DNA of 64,000 nt from a bacterium HR21 (lineage in GTDB: Bacteria > Bacteroidota > Ignavibacteria > Kapaibacteriales > HRBIN21): positions 1-64,000 of the forward strand of contig BEHX01000004.1 in assembly GCA_002898295.1 (NCBI GenBank), read 5' to 3'. Below are positions 17,587 through 26,348 of the stretch, piece after piece. Position 1 is the stretch's first letter, and the number at the start of each line of letters is the position of its first letter. The notes beneath the pieces are model-generated. The model did no database searches and was not told where the DNA came from. It worked only from the letters and a program-made list of their open reading frames with translations. The position numbers were made by a program, and so were the translations under genes.

Positions 17587-18909
17587 TCACAGTTTGTTCA
17601 ACTTACCCAACACAGCGGCATTGGGCAGACGCGCGCGCTTCCATTGCCGCCAGAGCTTCCGCATCTGTTCGAGGTGGGCGACAAGACGATTGACCTCCTG
17701 AACCGTTGTGCCACTGCCATAGGCAATGCGCCGCCGGCGCGACGCATTGAGAATCCGCGGATTGCGCCGCTCCTCCGGAGTCATAGACAGGATAATGGCT
17801 TCCGCACGAACGAGTGCCTTCGGGTCTAGCGTGGCGGTCTTGAGCCAGTGTCCGGCACCGGGGAGCAAGGACAGCAGCTCCGATACCGACCCCATCTTCC
17901 GCAGCGAACGCAAGTACTCCAGCACCGTCTCGAAAGTCACCTCATCGGGATCAGCCGGTACAGCAGTAGCTGGCACGTCTGCTATCTGTTGCTGGAGCCG
18001 CTCTACCAGCGTTGCCACATCACCCATGCCTAGGATGCGGGAAGCTATCCGCTCGGGATGGAACGGTTCGAGCGCTTCGGGACGTTCGCCCGTACCGAGG
18101 AACTTGACCGGTATTCCCGTTGCGGCACGCAGCGAGAGTGCTGCACCCCCACGGGCATCGCCATCGAGCTTGGTCAGTATAATGCCAGTCACTCCCACTG
18201 CCTGGTGAAATGCCTGAGCTGTCGGGAGGGCATCTTGCCCGCTCATAGCATCGCAGACGAAGAGGATTTCCTCAGGCTGCAGGAGGGAGCGCAGATGGCG
18301 AAGCTCCTCCATCAGGGGCTCGTCCACGGCGAGCCGTCCCGCAGTGTCCACAATGAGCACATCGCGGGCACGGAGCCGGGCAAAGCGCAGAGCCGCTCCA
18401 GCAACATCTGCGACCGCCGTCCCTTCCGGGCGGAAGAAAGGAACCCGGATTGTTGCCGCCAGACGCTCCAATTGCTCTACCGCTGCTGGACGACGCAGGT
18501 CGCAGGAGACCAGCAGAGGGTGCCTCCCCCGTTGCTGAAGGTAGAGTGCCAACTTCGCCGCGGTGGTAGTCTTCCCAGATCCCTGCAAGCCTACCAACAG
18601 AATGCGGGTAGGAGGCTTCGGGGCAAAGCGTAGTGGGACCCACTGCTTTCCCAACACGGCAACGAGCTCTTCGTAGATGAGCTTCAGCACGAACTGCTCC
18701 GGGAGTACCATGGCAGGCAGCTCAACACCCACGGCGCGCTGGCGTATCCGCTCGATGAACTCCCGGACAATCCCGACATGGACATCGGCCTCGAGCAGAC
18801 TCCGCCGCAGCTCCCGCAGAGGCTCCTCTAACTCGGACACACTCAGCGTACGCAGTCCCCGCAAACGCCGCAGGACCTTCTGAAGTCGCTCGCTCAACTG
18901 CTCGAACAT
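17587..18909 (-). CDS. ffh: Signal recognition particle protein Ffh (SRP54)
   Basis: The length, 440 residues, is near the family norm. It has the N domain, then the GTPase domain with GLQGSGKT at residues 107-114, DTAGR, and [16 protein letters not shown]-terminal M domain follows with [23 protein letters not shown] and a [10 protein letters not shown] segment. It targets nascent membrane proteins to FtsY. The gene heads a minus-strand run with rpsP and the rlmB-like gene. A putative -7 box lies at 18936-18943. Confidence 0.97.
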   Translation of the reverse strand: MFEQLSERLQKVLRRLRGLRTLSVSELEEPLRELRRSLLEADVHVGIVREFIERIRQRAVGVELPAMVLPEQFVLKLIYEELVAVLGKQWVPLRFAPKPPTRILLVGLQGSGKTTTAAKLALYLQQRGRHPLLVSCDLRRPAAVEQLERLAATIRVPFFRPEGTAVADVAGAALRFARLRARDVLIVDTAGRLAVDEPLMEELRHLRSLLQPEEILFVCDAMSGQDALPTAQAFHQAVGVTGIILTKLDGDARGGAALSLRAATGIPVKFLGTGERPEALEPFHPERIASRILGMGDVATLVERLQQQIADVPATAVPADPDEVTFETVLEYLRSLRKMGSVSELLSLLPGAGHWLKTATLDPKALVRAEAIILSMTPEERRNPRILNASRRRRIAYGSGTTVQEVNRLVAHLEQMRKLWRQWKRARLPNAAVLGKLNKL

Positions 18910-18935
18910 TCGGAAGCTCCTCTCTCAAACACCCG

Positions 18936-18943
18936 CGAAACTA
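18936..18943 (-). promoter_or_regulatory. Putative -7 box upstream of ffh (TAnnTTCG variant)
   Basis: TAGTTTCG on the minus strand, 26 bases before the ffh start. The same octamer precedes rpoN (40796-40803) and a one-base variant precedes the metalloprotease gene. It differs from the Bacteroidota TAnnTTTG consensus at one base. Confidence 0.35.
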
Positions 18944-18968
18944 CGCACCCTTATCCTGCTACCCCCTC

Positions 18969-18999
18969 TTGACAGAATCGTCTCGACTCCGTAATTTTG
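18969..18999 (+). promoter_or_regulatory. Bacteroidota-type promoter (TTG-N20-TAATTTTG) upstream of the amidohydrolase
   Basis: TTG at 18969-18971 and TAATTTTG at 18992-18999 are separated by 20 bases, matching the -33/-7 spacing known for Bacteroidota primary-sigma promoters. It is the only candidate in this window with both elements. The predicted start near 19005 leaves a leader of about 160 bases before the gene at 19167. Confidence 0.6.
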
Positions 19000-19045
19000 C
19001 ATCGCCTCCTATGGCCTCCTTTGTGGTGGTGAAAGGTGGGAAGGG

Positions 19046-19082
19046 GAGTACCCCTCGGCAGCCAACTGTCGAGGGGTATCTC
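19046..19082 (+). promoter_or_regulatory. Terminator-like hairpin in the leader of the amidohydrolase gene
   Basis: TACCCCTCG (19049-19057) pairs perfectly with CGAGGGGTA (19070-19078) around a 12-base loop. The stem extends by GAG/CTC across a single bulged base and is followed by ACTTTT. It lies between a good promoter and the likely start codon at 19167, so it could be an attenuator or a partial terminator. Confidence 0.45.
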
Positions 19083-19166
19083 ACTTTTAGGGGTGAGGGA
19101 GCGGAAGATTCCTGCTGCAACGTCCATAGGCGCTGTCAGCACGTGCCTTCAGCGTGGTCGGTAGGT

Positions 19167-20444
19167 ATGCCTCTGCTCTGCCTTATCCTGGTTTTCCCTG
19201 TGGCTATGGCAGTCGCGCAGGTCCCTGCTCCGCCACAGAAGCAGCCTATTGCCTTAGTCAATGCGACCGTCTACACTGTCAGCGGCGGGACCATCGAAGG
19301 CGGGACTGTGCTCTTTGACAACGGGCGTATCGTCGCCGTCGGGCGCGCCGTGGACATCCCCGCCCATGCTATCCGGATTGATTGCACGGGCAAGCGTGTC
19401 TATCCCGGTTTTATCACCGCCTTCTCGCAACTCGGGTTGGTAGAAATCGACGCCGTCCGGGCAACCCGAGATGTTGCCGAAGTCGGCGATTTCAACCCGA
19501 ACATCGTTGCCGCCACAGCATACAATGCCGAAAGCGAGATCATCCCGACGGTCCGCTCCAACGGCGTCCTTATTGCCCACGTTGCCCCTGTGGGTGGACT
19601 CGTCGCTGGGCGAAGCTCCGTCATGGAACTGGAGGGCTGGAACGCAGAGGAAGCCGCTCTCAAGCGGGTCTGCGGTGTTGTCGTCTCCTTCCCTTCCCTG
19701 AGCCTGCGACGCTCGTGGTGGGACTCCCGCCCGGCAGAAGAACAGTACAGGGAAGCACAAGAGCGCCTGCAGAAGCTGTACGACTTCTTCGAGCAGGCAC
19801 GTCAGTATGCCCAAGCAGCCGAAGCAGCCATTCTGGACAAGCGCGACCTCCGCTTTGAGGCACTGCGGGCAGTGTTCCGAGATTCCCTGCCCGTGTTCAT
19901 CCTGGCAGATGAGGAGCAACAGCTGCGGGAGGCACTCCGCTTTGCTCGCCATTTCGGTCTGCGCATCGTCCTGGTCGGCGCTGCCGATGCCTGGCGCTGT
20001 CTGGAAGAGCTCCGCCAGGCACAAGTCCCGATCATCCTCCAGCGCGTGCATCAGTTGCCTCGGCGGGAGGAAGAGCCTTACGACATCGCATACCGGCTGC
20101 CGGCACTCTTGGAGCACGCGGGTATCCGCTTTGCCATTGCAGAGGAACATACCTGGCCCCAACGCAATCTCCCTTTCAACGTCGGGACTGCCCTCGCTTT
20201 CGGGCTTTCCCCGGAGGCAGCACTGCGCTCTGTGACGCTCTGGGCGGCAGAAATCCTCGGCATTGCTGACCGCGTTGGCTCCATCGAGGTGGGCAAGGAT
20301 GCTACCCTCATTGTCTGTTCCGGCGACCCGTTCGATGTGCGCACCAATCGGGTTGAGTATGCCTTCGTGCGCGGTCGCCAGCTGGACTTGAGCAACCGGC
20401 ACACGCGGCTGGCAGACAAGTACCGGCAGCGCTATCGCCGCTAG
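19167..20444 (+). CDS. Exported amidohydrolase-superfamily protein, metal motifs degenerate
   Basis: ATG 19167 begins a clear signal peptide (MPLLCLILVFPVAMAVAQ) in this 425-residue protein. An in-frame ATG at 19011 would put 52 residues before it. The N-terminal beta-sandwich (NATVYTVSGGTIEGGTVLFDNGRI) and the C-terminal SVTLWAAEILGIADRVGSIEVGKDATLIV are typical of imidazolonepropionase-like amidohydrolases. However, the first metal motif, normally PGLIDAHxH, reads YPGFITAFSQLG with no histidines. The usual late aspartate segment reads IRFAIAEEH. It is probably a non-canonical or inactive member, acting in the periplasm. Confidence 0.8.
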   Translation: MPLLCLILVFPVAMAVAQVPAPPQKQPIALVNATVYTVSGGTIEGGTVLFDNGRIVAVGRAVDIPAHAIRIDCTGKRVYPGFITAFSQLGLVEIDAVRATRDVAEVGDFNPNIVAATAYNAESEIIPTVRSNGVLIAHVAPVGGLVAGRSSVMELEGWNAEEAALKRVCGVVVSFPSLSLRRSWWDSRPAEEQYREAQERLQKLYDFFEQARQYAQAAEAAILDKRDLRFEALRAVFRDSLPVFILADEEQQLREALRFARHFGLRIVLVGAADAWRCLEELRQAQVPIILQRVHQLPRREEEPYDIAYRLPALLEHAGIRFAIAEEHTWPQRNLPFNVGTALAFGLSPEAALRSVTLWAAEILGIADRVGSIEVGKDATLIVCSGDPFDVRTNRVEYAFVRGRQLDLSNRHTRLADKYRQRYRR

Positions 20445-20448
20445 CCAT

Positions 20449-21342
20449 ATGGAAGACGGCGAGCTCCTGGAACAAACCCCGGTAGAGATTCCCCGAACCA
20501 TCCGCTCTCTCTTCCGCCGACGGCTCACCGCTGCAGATTTCGAGCGTTTCTGTGCCGTCCGGCTCTTCAGGATTGTCTACTCCAGCCAAGGACTGCGGAT
20601 TTGCGGCTACCTGGCTCTCCCGCCGAACCCCGAACCCCGAGCGCCTGCCATCATCTTCAATCGTGGTGGGAGCGGAGAGCGTGCCGCGCTGACTCCGAGA
20701 ACAGCTGCCGCGACCATTGGGCTTTTCGCCGCGTGGGGCTACCTTGCTGTAGCAAGCCAGTACCGAGGTGTGGGAGGTAGCGAAGGTGCCGAAGAATGGG
20801 GCGGTGCCGATGTGGACGACGCCCTGGCGTTGATTCCCTTGCTGGAACGGTACCCCGGTGTGGATCCCGATCGTCTCGGACTCGTCGGCGGAAGCCGCGG
20901 CGGAATGATGGCACTGCAGATGCTGCGCCGCACCTGCCGTTTCCGCGCCGCCATCACTATCGGCGCTCCGACAATGCTGCACGCTCTCCCTTCCACAGAT
21001 CCGCTTCTCCGCACCCTCCTCCGCTTCCTGCCCCCGGGAATTTCCCCTGCCACTGCTGCCGCAGAGCGCTCTGCTGTCCTCTGGGCGGAGCAGCTCTGCA
21101 AGACAACCCCCTTACTGGTGCTCCACGGGACAGGCGACCGCCGGGTCTCCCCCGAACATGCTCTCTACCTGGGGCTCGCGCTCCAACGGACCCTCCACCC
21201 CTACAAGCTCATCCTCTACGACAACGCCGACCATGTCTTGGCAGGGCGCTGGGCGGAGAGCATCGCCGACATCCGGTGGTGGCTGGACCACTACGTCCGC
21301 AACCGCGCTCCACTCCCGAAGGTTGGTCCCCACGGCGCATGA
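20449..21342 (+). CDS. Alpha/beta hydrolase, prolyl oligopeptidase-like
   Basis: This 297-residue protein has the nucleophile elbow GGSRGG (about residues 147-152). The probable acid lies in HGTGDRRVSP and the probable base histidine in NADHVL, giving a complete Ser-Asp-His triad. No signal peptide is seen. It starts 4 bases after the amidohydrolase stop, so the two are co-transcribed. Its last 52 bases overlap, on the opposite strand, the 3' end of the glycosyltransferase gene. Substrate unknown; peptidase or esterase is equally possible. Confidence 0.78.
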   Translation: MEDGELLEQTPVEIPRTIRSLFRRRLTAADFERFCAVRLFRIVYSSQGLRICGYLALPPNPEPRAPAIIFNRGGSGERAALTPRTAAATIGLFAAWGYLAVASQYRGVGGSEGAEEWGGADVDDALALIPLLERYPGVDPDRLGLVGGSRGGMMALQMLRRTCRFRAAITIGAPTMLHALPSTDPLLRTLLRFLPPGISPATAAAERSAVLWAEQLCKTTPLLVLHGTGDRRVSPEHALYLGLALQRTLHPYKLILYDNADHVLAGRWAESIADIRWWLDHYVRNRAPLPKVGPHGA

Positions 21343-22382
21343 GGGCGGACGCCTTCCCGAAGCCAGTGCTGGAGCACCTCCAGGGCATGGAAGACGTGCT
21401 CCGGGCGGAGCTCCCAAGCGCAGCGAAAATGCCCCAGCGGGCACAGCTCCCGCCCAATCGGCGTACAGGGACGGCACGGGAGCGGATACTGTACCACGAT
21501 AGAGGGAACCCCAACGGGGGCAAAACCGAGCTCCGGCACCGTTGAGCAGAAAAGGGCAACAACTGGTATCCGACGCGCCGCCGCCACATGGAGTAAGCCT
21601 GTGTCATTTGCCACGACCAGGTCCACTCCATCCAGATACCGGGCAACCTCGAAGAGCGATGGCGTGCGCACGCACTCAACATCGGGCGCAATCGCTGCCG
21701 CAAGCCGCTCTGCTGCAGGATCTGCCGGATCACCAACAACCACCACTTCGTAGCCCCGACAGCGGAGCAGCCGCCCGAGTGTAACTACATGGTCCGCCAC
21801 CCACCGCTTCGTGGCATGCCGTGCGCCGGGAACGAGAGCAACCCGACGAACCTCCACCGGGTATGGACGCAGCGCCGGAGGATAGACCGCTGCCGAGCGC
21901 TCTTCGGGCAGCCAGAACTCCAACCCTTCCCCATCGTCCTCAATGCCAAGCTCTGCAACAGCCTGGCGATATCGCTCCGGAACCGGCAGCAGGCGCCACC
22001 ATCCCCAACGCTTTGCCCACACCAGCAGGAGTTTTCGCCACCGCTGCTTCGGTGCCCGCAGCAGCCGTGCCCGTGCTCCCCAGCGCAGGTACCACGTGCG
22101 CCAATTCCGGTGTAGGTCAACAATCCACAGCTCCTCTGCCGGCGAACGCAGTCCTTGGCGCAGTTGCCGGCGTTCCCGCTCTGCTTGCCAGAACACCCCT
22201 TCGCTCTGGTACGGGAGAACTGCCGTAAGCCGTGGATTTGCCTGGAGCAGCTCGACGTAGCGGCGTCGGACAACTGCGACCAACTCTGCCTCTGGAAAGC
22301 TCCGCCGTAGCTGCCGCAAGAGCGGGGTTGCCAGCAGAATATCGCCCAGGGAGCTGAGCCGGAGCACCGCGATGCGCAGCAT
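21291..22382 (-). CDS. Glycosyltransferase family 9 (heptosyltransferase-like)
   Basis: At 363 residues it begins MLRIAVLRLSSLGDILLATP, the classical GT9 N-terminus, and has LVPGARHATKRW in the middle. The C-terminal motif DLVVANDTGLLHVAAA is the nucleotide-sugar-binding site of ADP-heptose transferases. Together with hldD at 5208 this supports heptose in the LPS core. It follows dtd directly in a minus-strand run. The last 52 bases are antisense to the end of the hydrolase gene. Confidence 0.88.
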   Translation of the reverse strand: MLRIAVLRLSSLGDILLATPLLRQLRRSFPEAELVAVVRRRYVELLQANPRLTAVLPYQSEGVFWQAERERRQLRQGLRSPAEELWIVDLHRNWRTWYLRWGARARLLRAPKQRWRKLLLVWAKRWGWWRLLPVPERYRQAVAELGIEDDGEGLEFWLPEERSAAVYPPALRPYPVEVRRVALVPGARHATKRWVADHVVTLGRLLRCRGYEVVVVGDPADPAAERLAAAIAPDVECVRTPSLFEVARYLDGVDLVVANDTGLLHVAAARRIPVVALFCSTVPELGFAPVGVPSIVVQYPLPCRPCTPIGRELCPLGHFRCAWELRPEHVFHALEVLQHWLREGVRPHAPWGPTFGSGARLRT

Positions 22383-22832
22383 TTACTCGCCTGCCTCCCG
22401 TTCAATCCAGATGGTCACCGGTCCATCGTTGAGCAGTTCGACCTCCATCATCGCACCGAAGACGCCGCATGCGACCGGCACGGGGTACTGCCGGCACAGC
22501 TGGAGGAATTCCTCATAGAGCCGGCGCGCTTGGTCCGGGGAAGCCGCATCGGTGAAGCTCGGACGAAAGCCGCGGCGGACATCGCCGTAGAGTGTAAACT
22601 GTGACACCACCAGAAGCCCGCCCCTGACTTCCTGCAGCGAGCGATTCATCCGCCCGGTGGCATCAGGGAAGATGCGCAAGTGGAGGAGCTTGTGCGCCAT
22701 CCAGCGGAGGACTTCGGCAGTATCCGTCGGGGCGAAGGCAACAAACACCAGGAGCCCTGGACCAATTTCGCCCACCACGGTACCGTCGACCCGTACCCGT
22801 GCGTAGCGTACCCGTTGGACCAGCGTCCGCAT
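22383..22832 (-). CDS. dtd: D-aminoacyl-tRNA deacylase
   Basis: The 149-residue length is exactly the family size. It starts MRTLVQRVRYARVRVDG. It contains SQFTLYGD and the cross-subunit motif LNDGPVTIWIE, which together form the chiral proofreading pocket of DTD. It removes D-amino acids, and glycine from mischarged tRNAs. Its start overlaps the stop of the small upstream membrane protein (TAATG), and its stop abuts the glycosyltransferase start. Confidence 0.96.
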   Translation of the reverse strand: MRTLVQRVRYARVRVDGTVVGEIGPGLLVFVAFAPTDTAEVLRWMAHKLLHLRIFPDATGRMNRSLQEVRGGLLVVSQFTLYGDVRRGFRPSFTDAASPDQARRLYEEFLQLCRQYPVPVACGVFGAMMEVELLNDGPVTIWIEREAGE

Positions 22833-23032
22833 TACTCCAGTGGCTCGATGGGATACCCGTTGCCGGAAATCGTCCGGCGGCGCCGTCGCAGCAGTGCTGC
22901 CACAAGCGGCGGGGCAAACACCAACACGAGCAACACAATGCCCGTAAGCCAGTACACCACTACTGCCAGCACCACCCCTGCCAGAAGCAGCAGCAGGGAA
23001 ATACCCCAGACGGAGCGGTCAAACCCCCGCAT
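22832..23032 (-). CDS. Small two-helix membrane protein, unknown
   Basis: A 66-residue product read from ATG 23032 (a TTG at 23041 would add three). It holds about 40 hydrophobic residues that probably form two membrane helices, followed by an RRRRR run and a polar tail. It overlaps both neighbours: the RsmF-like gene's last bases upstream and the dtd start downstream. The tight coupling suggests it is really translated. No family recognised. Confidence 0.6.
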   Translation of the reverse strand: MRGFDRSVWGISLLLLLAGVVLAVVVYWLTGIVLLVLVFAPPLVAALLRRRRRTISGNGYPIEPLE

Positions 23033-24446
23033 GGTCGGCAATCATCGTGTGGAGACTCCGTGGGATCTGTGAATGGAGCTGCCCACGCGCGTAGAGCCCG
23101 CAGCCCAGCTCGAACTCTCGATACCGCACGTGGACAAAGCCCGGCTCGACATCGGTCAGCACGTTCTGCGATTGCCCGCTGACGAAGCGAATTGCCGCCT
23201 GCTCCTCAGGCAATTCAACCACATTGCGCCGGATAGATTTCCCGAAAAGCTGCAGTGCAAAGGTCTTCGGCTTGACGTGCTCTCGCTTGTAGCTCAGCAG
23301 GGCAATTCCCACACTCTCCGGTGGGAGCTCTACAGGCGGTTCCACCTCCGGGATTGCCATCCACAGCTTCTCCCGACCCCGCATCCAGTAGCGGTAGGCA
23401 GCGAAGAGCTCCGGCTCCAGCCCGAAACGCTCGCAGAGCCAGGCAATCCCGTCCAAACGCTGAGCCGGCTGCAGCGGCGCTCGCCCCGGGCAGGAGACCT
23501 TCCCCAGCGGGGGCATTGGGACATCGGTCCGCCGAATCCGGGCAAGGAAAAAGCCCCCGGTGTTATTCAAATGGGGCCAGAAGCGACATGCGTTGACTAC
23601 ATCGCTGCGCAGCTCCTTGCCCATCCACTGCCGGATACCCGGCGCCGAGCGCAAGCCGGCAACGGAAAACGGCTCTACCACCCCGTAGTCTCCCAGGACA
23701 GCATCGAGCACCAGCTCATTCTCTTCCGGGGCAAAGGTACACGTGCTGTAGACGACTATCCCGCCAGGCTTGACCAGCTGCAGCGCACGGCGCAGGAGCG
23801 CTCGCTGGAGAGCTGAGCAGTACTGCCGAAATTCTCTGTGGACAGGGCGCCAGCCCTGCTTCATCTTCCGCACTGTGCCCTCACCCGTACAGGGGGCATC
23901 GACCAGGACCCGATCCCAGACGCCTTCCGGCAGCGGAAGCCGCCGTCCGTCGCCCCAGGTGACAACGACATTGAGCAACCCCAGGCGATCAACCGTCGTA
24001 CGTAGCCCGGAGAGGCGCTCCATTGCTGCCTCGTTCGCCACAACCATGCCGTTCGGGCGAACCCGGAGGGCAATCTGTGCTGTCTTGCCGCCCGGCGCGG
24101 CACACAAGTCCACAATCCGCTCCCCCGGCTGCGGGTCCAACGCTACCACCGCTGCCATAGCGATTTCCTCCTGCACGTAGTACCACCCCGCCACGAACGG
24201 CAGCGTGGCACCGGGACGCTCCAGTCCCGGCACCCGGAATGCCCCTGGATACCACGAAATCGGCTCCAGCAGGATGCCGTGTTCCCGGCAGTAGGCGTGG
24301 AATGCCTCTAGCGTCGTCTTGAGCGGATTGACCCAGAGGCACGGCTGCAGCGGCTCGAACACACACTGCCAAAATGCCTGTGGTTCCTCGATGAGCGGCA
24401 TATACCGAGCAAAGGCTTCCTCAAGCCGTCGGCGCTTGTTCTCCAT
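23019..24446 (-). CDS. NOL1/NOP2/Sun-family RNA cytosine-C5 methyltransferase (RsmF-like)
   Basis: Reading from ATG 24446 gives 475 residues. The SAM site is VDLCAAPGGKTAQIA. The two catalytic cysteines are in DAPCTGEG and in YSTCTFAPEENE, as in m5C methyltransferases. A C-terminal extension of roughly 160 residues resembles the PUA-like part of RsmF, which modifies 16S rRNA C1407. An in-frame ATG at 24491 lies at the divergent -7 box and lacks a ribosome site, so the later start is preferred. It heads a four-gene minus-strand run. Confidence 0.87.
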   Translation of the reverse strand: MENKRRRLEEAFARYMPLIEEPQAFWQCVFEPLQPCLWVNPLKTTLEAFHAYCREHGILLEPISWYPGAFRVPGLERPGATLPFVAGWYYVQEEIAMAAVVALDPQPGERIVDLCAAPGGKTAQIALRVRPNGMVVANEAAMERLSGLRTTVDRLGLLNVVVTWGDGRRLPLPEGVWDRVLVDAPCTGEGTVRKMKQGWRPVHREFRQYCSALQRALLRRALQLVKPGGIVVYSTCTFAPEENELVLDAVLGDYGVVEPFSVAGLRSAPGIRQWMGKELRSDVVNACRFWPHLNNTGGFFLARIRRTDVPMPPLGKVSCPGRAPLQPAQRLDGIAWLCERFGLEPELFAAYRYWMRGREKLWMAIPEVEPPVELPPESVGIALLSYKREHVKPKTFALQLFGKSIRRNVVELPEEQAAIRFVSGQSQNVLTDVEPGFVHVRYREFELGCGLYARGQLHSQIPRSLHTMIADHAGV

Positions 24447-24490
24447 CGCGGTGTGCACCCCTGCAGGGAGCCAATGACGTGAAGCCGGCA

Positions 24491-24498
24491 TAAATTTG
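24491..24498 (+). promoter_or_regulatory. Putative -7 box upstream of the lptF/G-gldL-gldM-like genes
   Basis: TAAATTTG matches TAnnTTTG and lies 30 bases before the ATG at 24529, in the 82-base divergent gap next to the RsmF-like gene. No TTG at -33. Confidence 0.5.
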
Positions 24499-24528
24499 TG
24501 CTGTCCCGCATACTACCGCCCATCACGG

Positions 24529-25605
24529 ATGCGGCTCCTGACGCTCTACGTCTTGCGCCACATTGCTGCCATCTTCGCCTTCAGCATCGCCGCACTCTGC
24601 ACCATCTTCATCGTGGTCAACCTCATCGAGAACCTGGACGACTTCCTGGACACGCACACCCCGGCAGCAGTTATTGCCGAGTACTACGTGCTGTTCCTGC
24701 CGGAGATGCTCAAATACCTTGCCCCTGTTGCTACACTGCTGGCAATTCTGTTCGGTATCGGACGCCTGACACAACGGCACGAAGTCACCGCCATGAAGGC
24801 GTCCGGGATGGGACTGCGACAGCTGGCTGCCCCAGTTCTGGTGAGCACCGCGATACTGAGCTCCCTGCAGCTGCTCTTCAACGGCTGGCTTGTCCCGAAA
24901 GCCAACCAACGGAAAATAGCAATTGAGCGGCGCTACCTTCAGCGTTCTCCCAGCGGCGCCTTCTTCAACCTCGCCTTCCGGGACAGCCCCACGCGATTGG
25001 TGCTCCTCCAGCGCTATGAGCCGGAAGAGCAGCGAGCCTACGGGGTTGCCATCGAAGAGTATACAGGGCAGCTTGCTCCACGCTGGAGCCATCGGCTTGA
25101 AGCACCCGTGATGGCATGGGATAGTCTCCTCCAGCGCTGGCATCTCCGCGAGGTGACGGTGCGTTCCTATGGACCCCTGCCCACCGTCCACACACTCCCG
25201 GAGACCACGCTGGCGCTGCGTCTCCGCCACGAGACTATCGTCCGCCTCCAACGGAGCCCTGCAGAGATGACCCTGCCGGAACTGCACCGCTACGTCGAAG
25301 AACTCGCCGCCGGCGGGCAGGATGTGCGCACTCTGCAGGTTACCTACTTCAGCGAATACGCCCTGCCCTTCGCCCACTTCATCGTAGCTCTGCTCGCCAT
25401 CCCGCTGGCATCCATGTATCGGCGGGCAGGGTTGGCAGCACAGTTCGGGACTGCAGCGGTCTTGACCTTTACCTACCTGGTCTTTGCCCGCATTAGCCAG
25501 ACCCTCGGGGTAGTGTTGATGATGCCGCCGCTCTTGGCAGGCTGGTTTGCTAACCTCGTATTCTTCCTCATCGGCTGCGGAATCCTATGGCGCACACGAA
25601 CCTGA
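24529..25605 (+). CDS. LptF/LptG-family LPS export permease
   Basis: The protein has 358 residues read from ATG 24529. Three N-terminal membrane helices enclose the family motif around PVATLLAILFGIGRL. A loop with EVTAMKASGMG follows, then a periplasmic beta-jellyroll region (about residues 110-260) and three C-terminal helices. LptF and LptG pair with the LptB ATPase to extract LPS from the inner membrane. Only one permease is found in this window. The 3' end overlaps the GldL-like gene by 19 bases, so the LPS permease and the motor-like genes are one operon. Confidence 0.88.
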   Translation: MRLLTLYVLRHIAAIFAFSIAALCTIFIVVNLIENLDDFLDTHTPAAVIAEYYVLFLPEMLKYLAPVATLLAILFGIGRLTQRHEVTAMKASGMGLRQLAAPVLVSTAILSSLQLLFNGWLVPKANQRKIAIERRYLQRSPSGAFFNLAFRDSPTRLVLLQRYEPEEQRAYGVAIEEYTGQLAPRWSHRLEAPVMAWDSLLQRWHLREVTVRSYGPLPTVHTLPETTLALRLRHETIVRLQRSPAEMTLPELHRYVEELAAGGQDVRTLQVTYFSEYALPFAHFIVALLAIPLASMYRRAGLAAQFGTAAVLTFTYLVFARISQTLGVVLMMPPLLAGWFANLVFFLIGCGILWRTRT

Positions 25606-26348
25606 ACCTCCACGAACAGCTCTCCGCCTATGCCAAGTCGCTCCTGCAGAGCAGTGGGAAACTGTCGACGCTCTGGAAAACCCTCCAGGTTGGGATCCGG
25701 GGGCTGACAGAGCAAGGTGCCGAGCAGTTCCCAGGACAGGGCGTCTGGCGCGGCATCCTGGTGTGGTTCGAGGCTGTTGTGGCTCCCTACTACGCTGGCT
25801 GGATCAGCGCATTGGTCTATGCCGGTGCAGCACTCCTCCTACTCCTGATCGGTCTTCATCGCTTCACCGACGGGGTTGGTCCAGAAGCGATCCTCGCTGC
25901 ACTCTTCCTGGAAGCCTCCCTCCTCGTGCTGCTGGCACTGACGCTCGGTGCTGCCCCAGCAACACGGACCAGCGCGGTGGAAGAGGATGAGCTGCGAAGC
26001 ATTGCCGACGAGATTGCCGAGATTGCCGGTGATGCTGGGCGTATCCTGGACTCCCACCGCGAGTTGCTCACCCAGTGGCACGCGGTAGGCGAGCGGCAGA
26101 GAAAGCTCCTGGAGCAGATCAGCACCCTGCTCAACACCCTGGCTACCCTGCCGCTGCCGAGCACGAAACTGGCAGAAACCATAGAGCGGCTGAATCAGAA
26201 CCTCGATACCACGACCGCCATGCTGCAGCGCTTCCGAGAGGAGCTCCAGCAGTGGCAGCGAGAACAGCTCCAGGAGCTTGTCCGGCAAGAATTGGCACGC
26301 CTCCTCAGCAACAGAGTCACTCCTCCAGCGCCGCCAGAGCAGTCATGA
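25587..26348 (+). CDS. GldL-like inner-membrane motor protein
   Basis: The 253-residue product has a soluble N-terminus of about 60 residues. Two membrane helices follow (about 71-90 and 97-118), then a long Glu/Gln/Leu coiled coil to the end. The helix pair reads YAGAALLLLLIGLHRF and LEASLLVLLALTLG. This resembles the T9SS motor protein GldL, including the glutamate in the middle of helix 2 that GldL uses for proton flow. Known GldL is shorter before helix 1. The next gene encodes a GldM-like protein, with an ATGA overlap, the usual gldL-gldM order. This is motif-level recognition, not a database hit. Confidence 0.6.
   Translation: MAHTNLNLHEQLSAYAKSLLQSSGKLSTLWKTLQVGIRGLTEQGAEQFPGQGVWRGILVWFEAVVAPYYAGWISALVYAGAALLLLLIGLHRFTDGVGPEAILAALFLEASLLVLLALTLGAAPATRTSAVEEDELRSIADEIAEIAGDAGRILDSHRELLTQWHAVGERQRKLLEQISTLLNTLATLPLPSTKLAETIERLNQNLDTTTAMLQRFREELQQWQREQLQELVRQELARLLSNRVTPPAPPEQS

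Noticed and set aside
18969-19166. An N-terminal extension of the amidohydrolase from 18969 or 19011
   Set aside because: The signal peptide begins at 19167, and the region holds the promoter and a hairpin.
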